NCBI GenBank assembly: GCA_903813345.2
Contig: CAIIXF020000003.1
Span: 33,649,562 to 33,713,561, forward strand
DNA from: Owenia fusiformis
Lineage: Eukaryota; Annelida; Polychaeta; Sabellida; Oweniidae
Direction of reading: 5' to 3'
Length of the DNA: 64,000 nucleotides
Below the pieces are notes generated by a model. The model saw only the letters and a list, made by a program, of their open reading frames with translations, had not been told where the DNA came from and made no database searches. The position numbers and the translations under genes are program-made. This document shows, in pieces, positions 23,569-36,900 of this stretch. How positions within the stretch are numbered: the first letter of the stretch is position 1; each line of letters starts with the position of its first letter.

Positions 23569-26500
23569 ATGGTAAGTTTTCCTTCAATTATCGTTATTAG
23601 TGTCATGAAATGGTAGTAAGATGTGATTATTTTAGATTAAATATAATGCACAGTATATTTTCTTATTGAAGGATAAACGGCGACGTAATCAGTGGAGAAG
23701 TTCTCATGTTAATGGGCAAAATATGTGGGGTCTCAATCTTTTATTTTTTCTAAAATTTTTCATTTTGTCAGGTCTCTTCCTGGATAATTAAAATTGAAAA
23801 TCTGCAGTAAAAATAAAGTGGTATTAGCATATATTATATTGTCAGACAATGTTCGTCATTTTGGTATCCTGTTGTTCAGTCATGTGCTTTCAAGAGAAGA
23901 TTGGTTGGTTATATTCCCGGGGTAATATCCCTGCTGTCCAGTTGAGGTACATGTTTTCCTCGATCATGTACTTCAATGCTTCACCTGGTAAAATGTTTAA
24001 CTTGCAAGATCAGTAAATAATAAGAGTAATCCAACAAACTTCAATGTTTGGGCTTGTACTTCGTCAGGAGACTATTTTGACATGGGGCTATTCGACATTG
24101 GCTTATATTTTCAAATTATGTAGTTGCTATGTTTGTTTTTTGAAAATTTTAGAAAATAAACAAAAATCTCAAATGGGTGAGATCCTTATCCAAGATTGCC
24201 AACCACGGAAATGTGAATTATTGGCCATGGTCAAAATAACCAAATGGTCTAAGTAGCCCTGTGACAAAGTAACCCCAATCATTGAAGTTTGACGGAAGGC
24301 AATATACTCTCAATAAGGCGTATGAAGAAAATAGAAAATGATGGAGTAGTAACATTTACAAAGACTCTTTCTTTCAGACATTCACAGACTCTTAGTGTGT
24401 CATGCCATCTGCTTTGTAAAATATACAAGAAGAAAATAGTATACGACTCATACATAATTTAACTTCAGTCTATTTTAAATGTGACACGCTGAATCTGTAG
24501 CTTAAACTTATAATTGAGTTTTATATTAAGACACACCGACAAGCTGGTCAGGTTTGTAGTTATTAAAGACTCAATGGAATATTGTGTTTGTTATAATGTA
24601 CTATGGGTTAAGGCCTACTTGGCAAATTATATGCTGGAATTATCATATTCCCATTCCCATTGATTCAAAAGTATTCATAGTGGATGCTGCTGGTACTACA
24701 TGTAGTTAAAATTGTTCACAATCACAGAATAAGTAGATCTGTAGCATGAGAGTCAGTGAAACAGTCATAAATATCTCAATATATGATATAACTATATTTC
24801 ATAGAGGTGTTACAGTATAGTTTTTATCCTGCTTTAAACATTCTTCGAAATGAGATAGATATTAATTTTGGAATCCCAATCTCTCTCCACCAGAACACTG
24901 TCTCTTCATCTGTGCTGCTTTACTTTGTGAATTACAAAATTTTACAACTTTTACAGTTTCCCCAAAAAGTTTTGGGACTATGATAATTTCATTAAGAAAG
25001 ATCCCCACAAGCTGCTTTTATTTCAGCACTACATACATTTTGATGCATGCTTTCTGTTTTTTGCATGTGTAAAATGAAAACAAATCTTTCCACTTCTGAC
25101 TATGGCTATAAACACTATTATTTATGTACTGTAGGCCTACATTGTAACTTTATTATAGGTATATGTAATGAGATGTAAAGATGTATACATTCTTAAACTA
25201 CATTCAGCTATAGGCCTACCTGGAATCTGTCATATCTGCTCAAATATTCAATCAATGTCTTGAATGTTACATTATTGAAAATGCATGGCATCTTTGTTCG
25301 TAAATGAATTGAAACTAAAATAGGCCTATGTAATATAATTGTTGTTGTATTTCAATAATCGTTCATCATACTGCTTTTGGTCAATGATATGCATGATTTT
25401 TATTTTTCAAATTATATCTTTGACAGTTATCAGTCTTACCTGCTTGACTGTTGTATGGTTAAATTAATAAAATGATTTATTTGTAAATGGGGTTTCATGG
25501 GATACAGTATTTTCAAACATTAAATAAAGCATTTGATTGATTGTACATTCTCAAATACTATTTGAAATACAATTGAATCATACAAAACCATCTCAATCTA
25601 ATTTGAATTCAAAATCTCTTTTCTAGGCCTAGTCCTTAATTTAAGAATTTATAAATGTTTTGCAGTTACACTGTGAAATTAGATATTCGGATCATTATGC
25701 AGTCTTTTACATTTTTACACTTAAATTTCCCAATCTACATTCTATTTTCTTAATGATAAATTTTTCTCTAATTCTTATTTTAGGCAGAAGTTGAGGAAAC
25801 AATAAAGAGGATCCAGAGCCACAAAGGGGTGACAGGAATCATTGTGGTCAACAATGAAGGTAAATTAAAGGCCCCATGCAAAGTTTGAAATGGTTTCAAC
25901 TTTACGTTGGGTTTTAAGAAAATTTGACAATGTGTCTGGATTAAAGAAATTTGAAAAATTAAAACAGCCCTGGGCAGATTTAGTAATAACATCCTTTTCA
26001 TTGCAACAGTTTATGTATTAGCTATTACACTGTATGTATGTAATCATCTTGTCAAAGCTAATGCCACTGTTAAGTGAACACCCCAAATTAATTGAACACT
26101 TGTTCAGTAATGTAAACATACACTTAAGACAGGTTTTACTGTAACTGTACAGATGTACATGTATTATCAATTTATTAAGTGAACACCTCAAATTAACTGA
26201 AAACTTCACCAGTAATGTTAACATACACTTTAGACAGGTTTTACTGTACAAATGTACATATCAATTTATTGATGATGTATTATGTTTTTCCTCCCATAGG
26301 CATTCCAATTCGTACTACATTGGACAACTCAACCACTGTGCAGTATGCCAGTCTGTTCTCATCACTAGCAAGCAAAGCACGCAGCACTGTGCGTGACCTT
26401 GACCCACAAAATGATCTGATGTTCCTGAGGATACGATCAAAGAAACATGAGATCATGCTTGCTCCAGGTAAATACATTTGGAATATGTTGAGTGCAACAA

Positions 26501-26770
26501 CAGATTAAGAACACACAATCCATTTTTGTGTGTACGGTTCTTAAGAATTTGACTTTGTCTGCAGAATCTTGAATTTTGATCAGTTTACACTAAGTTTTTT
26601 GAAAAAATAATTATGATTTACCTTGCTTCAATAACAAACAAAGAACAACTATAGGAATTTGCTGAAAAAGATATTGTGAACAAATTATTTTCTATGTTGC
26701 AGTAATGTTTTGTACTTTTTTTCCAGACAAGGATTATATCTTGATAGTCATCCAGTCAGCCAACGATTGA
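23569..26770 (+). CDS. DYNLRB: Dynein light chain roadblock-type (complete, four exons, 96 aa)
   Basis: A roadblock/LC7 light chain of cytoplasmic (and possibly axonemal) dynein; the family forms dimers that bind the dynein intermediate chain. Exons: 23569-23571 (only the ATG, followed at once by GTAAGT), 25784-25859, 26300-26467 and 26727-26770 (TGA). Phases agree and total 291 nt, exactly the 96-97 residues usual for the family. Family landmarks: [20 protein letters not shown] (exon 2), [19 protein letters not shown] (exon 3), [20 protein letters not shown], and [12 protein letters not shown] at the C-terminus. Placing the start codon alone in exon 1 matches the open reading into exon 2, whose first codon is GCA. 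Vertebrates have two paralogs; the sequence does not say which one this is closer to. Confidence 0.95.
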
Positions 26771-26912
26771 ACAAACAACACTCTGTGAAAAAAGACACTC
26801 CATGCATTCATTTAAAAAACTGTAAAACTATAATATAGGCTGTTATTAGACTATAAATTGACCTTTACTTGTATTATATGGGCCTATGCTTTTCAATGTC
26901 TTTCGATGTCAT

Positions 26913-26918
26913 AATAAA
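26913..26918 (+). terminator. Poly(A) signal AATAAA for DYNLRB
   Basis: A canonical signal 143 bases after the DYNLRB stop codon, a reasonable 3' UTR length. Further AATAAA words occur nearby (for example about 26966). Confidence 0.6.
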
Positions 26919-26919
26919 A

Positions 26920-27675
26920 ATGTATAAATTTCTGGAAAATTGTGTTTCAAAAAAGTAATTAAAGAATAAATTTATTTATTCATGCTTGTTAATAATGCAT
27001 ATATTGTAAAATATAGCTGTGTATATCATAATTTATGTCTCTTTGTTTTTTTACATTAGTGAAACTTGCTTTTCAATCACATGAATCAAAGATTGAAAAG
27101 TTCTAAAGCCTAGAATTTTTGAAATATTTGAAGCACGTAAGAATAAGTGGGTTTTACTTTTTAGAATTGTTAATGTTAAGAAGTAGCCCTATGTATACAT
27201 GATGATATTTAAAAGACCTATACTGTAGATGCTAGTACTGTAACATATCTGCTGATTCACAGATACAGTTTACAAATCTCCAGGGATTTGTTCTTTTTGC
27301 ATTGCGTATACAAAGAGGAGGGAAACCCCCAGAGTTCAGAGATGACCTAAGTGCCTCTCTTGCTTACCATCTTCGTTTGTCACAAAATTTATACCATCTA
27401 GTTTTTGACACTTGTCAATGTGATGTTTTAATTGATGTAAAATATTCCTTGCATCTTTATCATTTCAAAATAATAAAGTTACAGTTTTCCTTTAAAAAGC
27501 ACTATAGGGGTGGGAGGCACTAGGTCTATACCAGGCTCAGAATTACCATTTTGATTATCTGTTTTAAGACCTGCATTTTGATCTCAATCAAAATGCCCAA
27601 ACATTTCAATATGTAAAATTGAATATGAACTTCTTCCATCTATTAATGTCCATAGCCTGATACATTGAATCAACT
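26920..27675. other. DYNLRB downstream spacer
   Basis: AT-rich non-coding sequence with no recognisable repeat structure or exon; it runs directly into the 27-bp minisatellite. Confidence 0.45.
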
Positions 27676-27689
27676 TCATTTATGTGGAG

Positions 27690-30600
27690 GCTGGAAACAA
27701 TGGGTAATCTGTAAAAGATGAGAGCAATGGGTAATCTGTAAAGGATGAGAGCAATGGGTAATCTGTAAAGGGTGAGAGCAATGGGTAATCTGTAAAGGAT
27801 GAGAGCAATGGGAAATCTGTAAAGGATGAGAGCAATGGGTAATCTGTAAAGGATGAGAGCAATGGGTAATCTGTAAAGAATGAGAGCAATGGGTAATCTG
27901 TAAAGGATGAAAGCAATGGGTAATCTGTAAAGGATGAGAGCAATGGGTAATCTGTAAAGGATGAAAGCAATGGGTAATCTGTAAAGAAGGAGAGCAATGT
28001 GTAATATGTAGAGGATGAAAGCAATGGGTAATCTGTAAAGGATGAGAGCAATGGGTAATCTGTAAAGAATGAGAGCAATGTGTAATCTGTAAAGGATGAA
28101 AGCAATGGGTAATCTTTAAAGAATGAGAGCAATGGGCAATCTGTAAAGGATGAGAGCAATGGGTAATCTGTAAAGGATGATAGCAATGGGAAATCTGTAA
28201 AGGATGAAAGCAAAAAGTTATCTGTAGAGGATGAACGCAATGGGTAATCTGTAAAGGATGAAAGCAATGGGCAATCTGTAAAGGATGAAAGCAGTGGGTA
28301 ATCTGTAGAGGATGAAAGCAATGGGTAATATGTAAAGGATGAAAGCAATGGGTGATTTGTAGATGATGTAAGCAATGGATGATATGTGAAGGATGAAAGC
28401 AATGGGTGATATGTAGGGGATGAAAGCAATTGGGAATGTGTAGAGGATGAAAGCAATGGGTAATCTGTAAAGGATGAGAGCAATGGGTAATCTGTAGAGG
28501 ATGAGAGCAATGAGTAATCTGTAGAGGATGAAAGCAATGGGTAATCTGTAAAGGATGAAAGCAATTGGTAATCTGTAGAGGATGAAAGCAATGGGTGATC
28601 CGTAAAGGATGACAGTGATAGATATCTGTAGAGGAGGAAAGCAATTGGTGATCTGTAGAGGATGAAAGCAATCGGTGATCTGTAGAGGATGAAAGCAATG
28701 GGTAATCTGCAGAGGATGAAATCAATGGGTGATCTGTGGATGATGAAAGTAATTGGTGATGTGTAGAGGATGAAAGCAATGGATGGGTAATCTGTAGAGG
28801 ATGAAAGCAATTGGTGATCTGTAGAGGATGAAAGCAATGGGTAATCTGTAGAGGATGAAAACAATGGGTAACCTGTAAAGGATGAGAGCAATGAGTAATC
28901 TGTAGAGGATGAAAGCAATGGATGATATGTGAAGGATGAAAGCAATAAGTGATCTGTAGAGGATGAAAACAATGGGTAATCTGTAAAGGATGAGAGCAAT
29001 GAGTACTCTTTAGAGGATGAAAGCAATGGGTAATCTGTAAAGGATGAAAGCAATGTGTAATCTGTAAAGGATGAAAGCAATGGGTAATCTGTAGACGATG
29101 AAAGCAATGGGTAATCTATAGAGGATGAAAGCAATGGGTAATCTGTAGAGGATGAAAGCAATGGGTAATCTGTAGAGGATGAAAGGAATGGATGATATGT
29201 GAAGGATGAAAGCAATGGGTAATCTGTAGTGGATGAAAGCAATGGGTAATCTGTAGAGGATGAAAGCAATGGGTAATCTGTAGAGGATGAAAGGAATGGA
29301 TGATATGTGAAGGATGAAAGCAATGGGTAATCTGTATGGGATGAAAACAATGGGTAATCTGTATGGGATGAAAACAATGGGTGATCTGTATGGGATGAAA
29401 AAATGGGTGATCTGTATGGGATGAAAACAATGGGTAATCTGTAGAGGATGAAAACAATGGGTAATATGTAGATGATGAAAGCAATGGATGATATGTGAAG
29501 GATGAATGCAATGGGTAATCTGTGGTGGATGAAAGCAATGGGTAATCTGTAGAGGATGAAAGCAATGGGTAATCTATAGAGAATGAAATCAATGGGTAAT
29601 ATGTAAAGGATTAAAACAATGGGTGATCGATCTGTAGGGGATGAAAGCAATGGGTGATCTCTAGAGGATGAAAGCAATGGGTAATCTGTAGAGGATGAAA
29701 TGAATGGATGATATGTGAAGGATGAAAGCAATGGGTAATCTGTTTGGGATGAAAACAATGGGTAATCTGTATGGGGTGAAAACAATGGGTGATCTGTATG
29801 GGATGAAAAAAATGGGTGATCTGTATGGGATGAAAACAATGGGTAATCTGTAGAGGATGAAAACAATGGGTAATCTGTAGATGATGAAAGCAATGGGTGA
29901 TATGTGAAGGATGAAAGCAATGGGTAATCTGTAGTGGATGAAAGCAATGGGTAATCTGTAGAGGATGAAAGCAATGGGTAATCTGGTAAGGATAAGAGCA
30001 ATGGATAATCTGTAGAGGATGAAAGTAATGGGTAATCTATAGAGGATGAAATCAATGGGTAATATGTAAAGGATTAAAACAATGGGTGATCGATCTGTAG
30101 GGGATGAAAGCAATGGGTGATCTCTAGAGTATGAATGAAAGCAATTGGTGATCTGTAGAGAATGAAAGCAATGTGCGATCTATAGAGGATGAAAGCAATG
30201 GGTAATTTGTAGAGGATGAAAGCATTTATATGTAATCTGTAAAGAGTGACAGCGATTGGTGATCTGTAGAGGATGGATGTTATTGGTGATCTATAAAGAG
30301 TGAAAGCAATGGGTGATCCGTAGATGATGAAAACAATGGGTGATCTGTAGATGATGAAAGCAATGGATGATATGTGAAGGATGAAATCAATGGGTGATCT
30401 ATAGAGCATGAAAACAATGGGTGATCTATAGAGCATGAAAACAATGGGTGATATGATGAGAGCAATGGGTAATCTGGACTCTGTAGAGGATGAAAGTAAT
30501 GGGTGATCTGTAAAGGATGAAAGCAATGGGTAATCTGTAGAGGATGAAAGCAAGAGGGATGATACGTCAAGGATGAAATTAATAGGTGATTTATAGAACA

Positions 30601-30850
30601 TGGAAGCAATGGGTGATATGATGAGAGCAATGGGTAATCTGGACTCTGTGGAGGATGAAAGCAATGGATGAGTGTAGATGATGAAATCAATGGGTGATCT
30701 GTACGGAGGATGAAAGCAATGGGTGATGTGATGTGTAGAGGTTGAAAACAATGGGTGTATGGTGAGAGCAATGGGTAATCTGTAGGAGAAAGCAGTAGTT
30801 GATATGTAGAGGATTGGAACAATAGGTGGTCCATAAGAGGACGAAGCAAA
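27690..30850. repeat. 3.2-kb minisatellite, 27-bp unit
   Basis: More than 100 copies of a unit close to GATGAAAGCAATGGGTAATC + TGTAGAG. The first kilobase favours TGTAAAG/GAGAGC variants and the centre TGTAGAG/GAAAGC variants. Higher-order blocks recur: the TGTATGGGATGAAAAC cluster at about 29330 and 29740 (spacing about 408 bp), the 'GGTGATCGATCTGTAGGGG' unit at about 29620 and 30087 (about 466 bp), and the 'AATCTGGACTCTGT' unit at about 30472 and 30637. The last 300 bp degenerate in period. Because 27 is a multiple of 3, long stop-free frames arise automatically on the minus strand; they are not taken as genes. The array ends about 110 bp before the NAPG start codon. Confidence 0.95.
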
Positions 30851-30963
30851 TGTGTTGTAAGTTTAATGAAGAAAGGAATATTATAGAACCGGGGAAGACT
30901 CTATGAGGACCAGACGAAAAACTCCGAGATTGGAACGAGAGTGAGAAATCAACGAGAATCAAC

Positions 30964-33900
30964 ATGGCGAATAAGGAAAAGAAAATATCTGAAGGTCTTG
31001 AACATATGGAACTAGCTGCTAAATGGTAAGATGAAAATACAAAGTATGAAGCGCATGAAATGCCGATATTGTATAGACTACATCGTATAGAAAGACTTTG
31101 CATTAAACGTCTTCAGTTGATAGAAATCTGTCATAAAGTTGGCAAAAAATGAAAAATCCCATTTTTTCTCACTCAAAATTATTTCTGTAGTGTTGTTTTC
31201 ACAATATTAGTATTCTCCAAACATCGTACTTTCCAAATTGTATTTTTTAAGGTTTTACTTATTTTTGTTTCTCAACAACAAAGATGAGTAAAATCTTTAC
31301 TGTGTAGTTCTGTAGAGGCCCACTCATTATAATATAATCAGTTATTGCTTAGTAATCATATATTCATACTAGAATAATATTGTATCAATTGAATAGTAAG
31401 ATAGTCAAAACTGCAGTCAGCTGATTTGAGCAAAGAGATGTCAATTTCACCTCATAAAGTACACTCTTGAGTCATAAAAACATGATGCAGTTGTTCTAAC
31501 TATGTCAGAGTATCCATTTCATTTAGCCTTGTAAAAGTTGAAACGTTGCTTTATTTTTGGTACGTCATATTGTGTCATATGCTAAGTATAGTATTAGCGT
31601 CATTATTGTACCTACATCATTTTGTTACTGACATCACTTTTTAATGGAAAATTGTCTTGTATAAATTGAGAGGATTGTACGAGCTCTTTGGTTAGCAATT
31701 TCGGATCATCAAGGGCACATCTTGGCTGGTAAATGATGGGAACAACAATTTGATTTAGATGAAAAGTATTGTAAAGGACTTTCAGTGTTCTAAAGATGGA
31801 AAAGGAAAGTTTAGAACTTTCAAGTTTCTATAAGAGGACAAATGAAGTCAAAAGTACAATAGAAGTTTCATGTTTTTAGACTTTGATTATTTCTATAGTC
31901 TGTTGGAAGTCAAACATGCACAGAAGCTGTGATAGGTTTGAAATAGAACAGAATAACAAGATGGTCATTTTAAAAGAGGTAATTAGGAACGAATTGAACT
32001 TATTTAGGTAAGCGTCAGTTTTTACTTTTAATGTGAGTTTATACCATTTCTATTTCATTATCTTGTTTGACTAAAAGAATCATGAGAAATCTAAAAGCCT
32101 TATGAAGGAAGAGATTTAAAGATGATTTATAGTAAGATTGGAATCAATTCATATTATTAAGAACAACTTAGCTTCAGGTTTTTAAGGAATTTATGATATT
32201 CACCTGACTGCAGATTTTGCTTTTGATGTTTGCTCTTATATTAACTAGAATTGATTTCCTCATTGTAAGTGATACTTTAATAGTAAGCTTTTGGTATGTG
32301 AAATATTTTGTTTGTAAAATAAATTAATGAATAAGATGAATGGTAAAATTGTTCATTGTCTTCTTTTGAGTTAAATATTTGCATCTGTGAATTAATATTA
32401 ATATTTGGAGTTTTGGTTTGTTTTAGTCTTTCAATAGCTAGACATAAAATTCACCCTTTGTCTTTACAATCATCGATCATTTATTGAATCATAAAATGCT
32501 AGCTTCATTAATAGTCCCGGTCGTAGCTACCTACTTATTGTATAACTCTGGGGCTAGTATTTTATAGTTCTACGGATGTGTCATTACATCGAAATTTCCC
32601 TATCAATATTTTTTCGACAGTAGACTGAGCTTATCCATACCACAGGAACTTAGCACTATGATATTTATCCCGTGCCAGGACATAGTCCTGAGAACGTCTC
32701 AATCTTTTGCCTGTATGATTACAACATGGGAGAATTTTCTACGCCTCTTACACTTAAGATACCTACTTCAATAGATTCCTGGGTATTTTAGCATTCTTTT
32801 CGTGTAGTTGAATCCACAATTATCTGGGTCTATCGGCAGAACGGGAACATTTTTCTTTTTCATCGAGAGAGATTCCATCACTTTTTAAGATGGCCGTTGG
32901 ATTTAAAAGGGGATTCCCCGTTGGACTGGCCCTGAAGTACCAATAAATGAAGGAATTTGACAGATGAAATAAGTTAAATATTACATGCAAATATTACGAT
33001 CAAAAACGAAAATTTCTTCGTCCTGCCAATAAACCCAGATAATTGTGGATTCAACTACATGAAAAGAATGCTAAAATACCAAGGAATCTGCATTCTGGGA
33101 GTCAGGCCCCCTTTGGATCACAAACATGGCGATTCATGAAAACATTTGTTCGATTTGGTACGAATTTCATCCTGCTTGACACTTGTGCGCATTTGATGAG
33201 AATATTGTCCATGATTGAAGTAGCCTTGTAATACGTTGCACAGCGGCCTTTGTTGATTCCATCGGGATATTGGCTTTCTCCCACACAGTCGCCACTTCAT
33301 GGTGGATCCTTGTGGCAAATTCACGGACAGGGGTTGACTTTGGGAAAAGAGATTTCATTGTACGATAGCGCTGCATTAATACACTGTTTGTTGGTAGCCG
33401 GTTGGCAGGAATGCAATCTCTCTCTTTTGATCCTACAAGTTCATTCCATAGCAATTGTGATTTGCTAAGTCGTTTGGAGGCCTTGGTCTTTTGTGAAGGT
33501 GAAGTCTTGGAGTCATTTACAGGTACAACATGTAAATCCATTTTGTTTTAGGGCATTAATCCAATCCTATACATGTACTAATGATCTTCCTTCAGTAAGA
33601 TACTGATCACTACTAAACTGAATACATGTATGTACACATTGAAGCAAGGGATGAAATATTGATTTTTCCAACCAAGAGTTAACTCTTAGGATGGTATACT
33701 CTTTGAATTTAGCTTTGGTGGCATGTAATTAAATTTCTCATAACTGCAGCATTACAATCAAGACGCTTGGTCCTAAAATCATTATATCTTAATTATTTAC
33801 CATGTACGGATGTGTTTTGTTCCTTTTTGTTTGTTATTTGTGTATTAAAACCTCTTGATCATAGTATATTACTCTGTTATATAATGAATATATAAGGTAA

Positions 33901-36900
33901 TATCTTACATTAAATCCAATATTTAATGGGATAGCAAAAAGTAAAGTATGTCTTAATTTCCTTTGAAAATGAACAAATTTCATAAAAAATGCCATTTTGG
34001 TCCGAAATGGCTGATAATTGAGGTGCAATTCCAAGAACCAAGACATTATCCTAGCAATCTGAAACTTTGCAGGATTATTTTTGATGGCAAAAGGAATGGG
34101 AACCCAAATGTGCTTAGCTCTAGGGTAAAAAAGTGAAATTTCCGAACACCCTAAGTTAACCTTATTTACTCGTGACAGGTTTCAAAATGGCGGAACGGCA
34201 TTTTGAAAGCTGGCATGTGTCATGTTGCATTCTGGGAACCAATCCTCCTTGCGGCGTAATCGGGCTCCAAAATCACCTCAATATTTGAAGAGTCGACATT
34301 AACACACATTAATATGTGAATAACCACTTCAAATTTTTAAGTTCCTATTTGTCATTATTGACACAAATTCCACTATATTTGGACTTACTGGGACGGAGAA
34401 AATAGAGCACTGAATACACTGAGGTAAGAATTTATTACATGTGTGGCAGCATGTATTTTTCATAGCTATAGTAATTCTTTATGTTCCCCACTGTACTCAA
34501 TAATTTCTGAGTTTCACTTTGTATCTGAGGGCGTGCATGGGCGTAGCCAGGTTTCAGTAGGGGGGATGTGATTGTGGCACCCATTGCACCCTCCCCCTGG
34601 CTACGCCCATGGCGTGGGAGGACAAAGAACATACTTGTATTAAGTAGACATACATGGTGGTTAATATAATATCATTTCCTTATTTTCAAACTTCATAGTA
34701 CTTTATAAAATTTTAGAGTTGACTTCTTTTAATTTTTCAGTTTAAAAACATCGTTCTTCAAATGGAAACCCGATTTAGATGGAGCAGTTTCCGAATATGG
34801 AAAAGCAGGTAAGTTAAGTTATACAGGGATTGTTTAATTCATAAAATAATATATTGGATAAAACAATATATTTGCACATGGCCCCCTGACATTGCTAGAG
34901 GAAAATGGGAATCTTAAATCTGTTCTTTTTTGTAAAACCAATTGATTCATAGTTTTGTAGCTAAGAATGTTCTTGAAATATACCCCAAGCTATTCAATAT
35001 ATTCCAATATACATGTACATTGTAAAATTTTGATTGAAATACTTTTTCTTAATTGAACATGTATATACCATTCATAAATATTCACTTGATATCCAAAATG
35101 AGCTATACCATTCATAAATATTCACTTGATACGCAAAATGAGCTATTCAATTATGAATCACAATCTGGTACATATACAGTGTTGATTTTCACTGCTAATG
35201 GAATTATTATTAGAGTTATGTGAAATGAGGCAAAATTTATTTGTAATACCACCAGACATGTACGTAAGGGTATGTAATGTTTCATTTTCTTTGCAGCTGT
35301 GTGTTTCAAGAATGGCAAAGCTTTAGAGAAGGCCAGGGAAGCATACATCAAGACTGCAGATACACAGTGTCAAGCCAACTCGTATCCTTTATAAACAATG
35401 TGGGCAGATTTTTGATTTTAAGTGGAATTGAAAAATTCAAAAACCTGAGACCCATTTCTGAAACATTGTAGATCTAATTTGAAAATATTAGTTTTGTAGC
35501 ATTATAAATAGTTCATGAATGAGGGTGCGGGTGTGCAAGCAAATTTTTTCAATATGATGCAGTTTTTCACCATTCTGGACACTTTTCAAGTAATTTTGGG
35601 CCAAAATGGTCAAATGTGTACCCCCCTGGAATTTTTAAAAAGTGAACCCCCTTGGCAAAAGCTGCCGGGGCTGTATTGGTGGATCAAATGTACATTTTAC
35701 TTGCAGGTTTGTAAACTCCTCATATTTTCAAACCTGCTGAAATATTTCAAACAGGCAATATTCAAATAATTTTGATGATCCTTAACTGTTCTGTCAGACA
35801 TTTTCATGCAGGAAAGTGAGTACAAGTAATACATAATATATGTATAGTTGTATATGTAGAACTATAGTATATACTATATAACACTCTATTTTTTAGAATG
35901 GGAATTATTTTTTGGAATGGGAAAAGTAAAATATAGATGAATTTCAAACACGAGTGAGATGGCAGAGATTTTATTTTTAATTTAACGTGAGGTATAACGT
36001 TATACCTAGTGTTGAACTTAGCATCTCTGACTCAGCATGAGGTATAACGTTATACCTAATGTTGAACTTAGCATCTCTGACTCAGCATGAGGTATAACGT
36101 TATACCTAGTGTTGAACTTAGCATCTCTGACTCAGCATGAGGTATAACGTTAGACCTAATGTTGAACTTAGCATCTCTGACTCAGCATGAGGTATAACGT
36201 TATACCTAATGTTGAACTTGGCATCTCTGACCCAGCGTGAGGTATAACGTTATACCTAGTGTTGAACTTAGCATCTCTGACTCAGCATGAGGTATAACGT
36301 TATACCTAGTGTTGAACTTAGCATCTCTGACTCAGCATGAGGTATAACGTTATACCTAGTGTTGAACATAGCATCTCGGACTCAGCATGAGGTATAACGT
36401 TATACCTAATGTTGAACTTGGCATCTCTGACCCAGCGTGAGGTATAACGTTATACCTAGTGTTGAACTTAGCATCTCTGTCTCAGCGTTAGGTATAACGT
36501 TATACCTAATGTTGAACTTAGCATCTCTGATTCAGCATGAGGTATAACGTTATACCTAATGTTGAACTTAGCATCTCTGCCTCAGCGTTAGGTATAATGT
36601 TAGACCTAATGTTGAACTTATCATCTCTGACTCAGCATGAGGTATAACGTTATACCTAATGTTGAACTTAGCATCTCTCACTCAGCCTGAGGTATAACGT
36701 CGTATCTTATGTTGAACTTAGCACCTCTGACTCATCGTGAGGTATAACATTATAATGTAAAACTTGTGTATAGTGAACATTTTTTTGCCAAGAAAAAACG
36801 TTCACTGTAGGTAGGTGTTCACTAGAGAGAGGGTAATTCATATAGAAGTCAGTGGACTATGTGCGTAGGAAGGGTGTCCACTAGAGACAGGTGTTCACTA

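Noticed and set aside
27680-30055. 791-codon minus-strand open frame (…SSFTDYPLL… repeats), plus overlapping shorter frames of the same kind
   Set aside because: The 27-bp unit is a multiple of three with no stop on that strand, so length is expected without selection. Several frames are open at once, indels shift between them, and there are no unique domains, splice sites or start context.
35991-36760. CRISPR-like array (regular repeats with a palindrome)
   Set aside because: Units are directly adjacent with no variable spacers, and the DNA is eukaryotic nuclear. It is a satellite.
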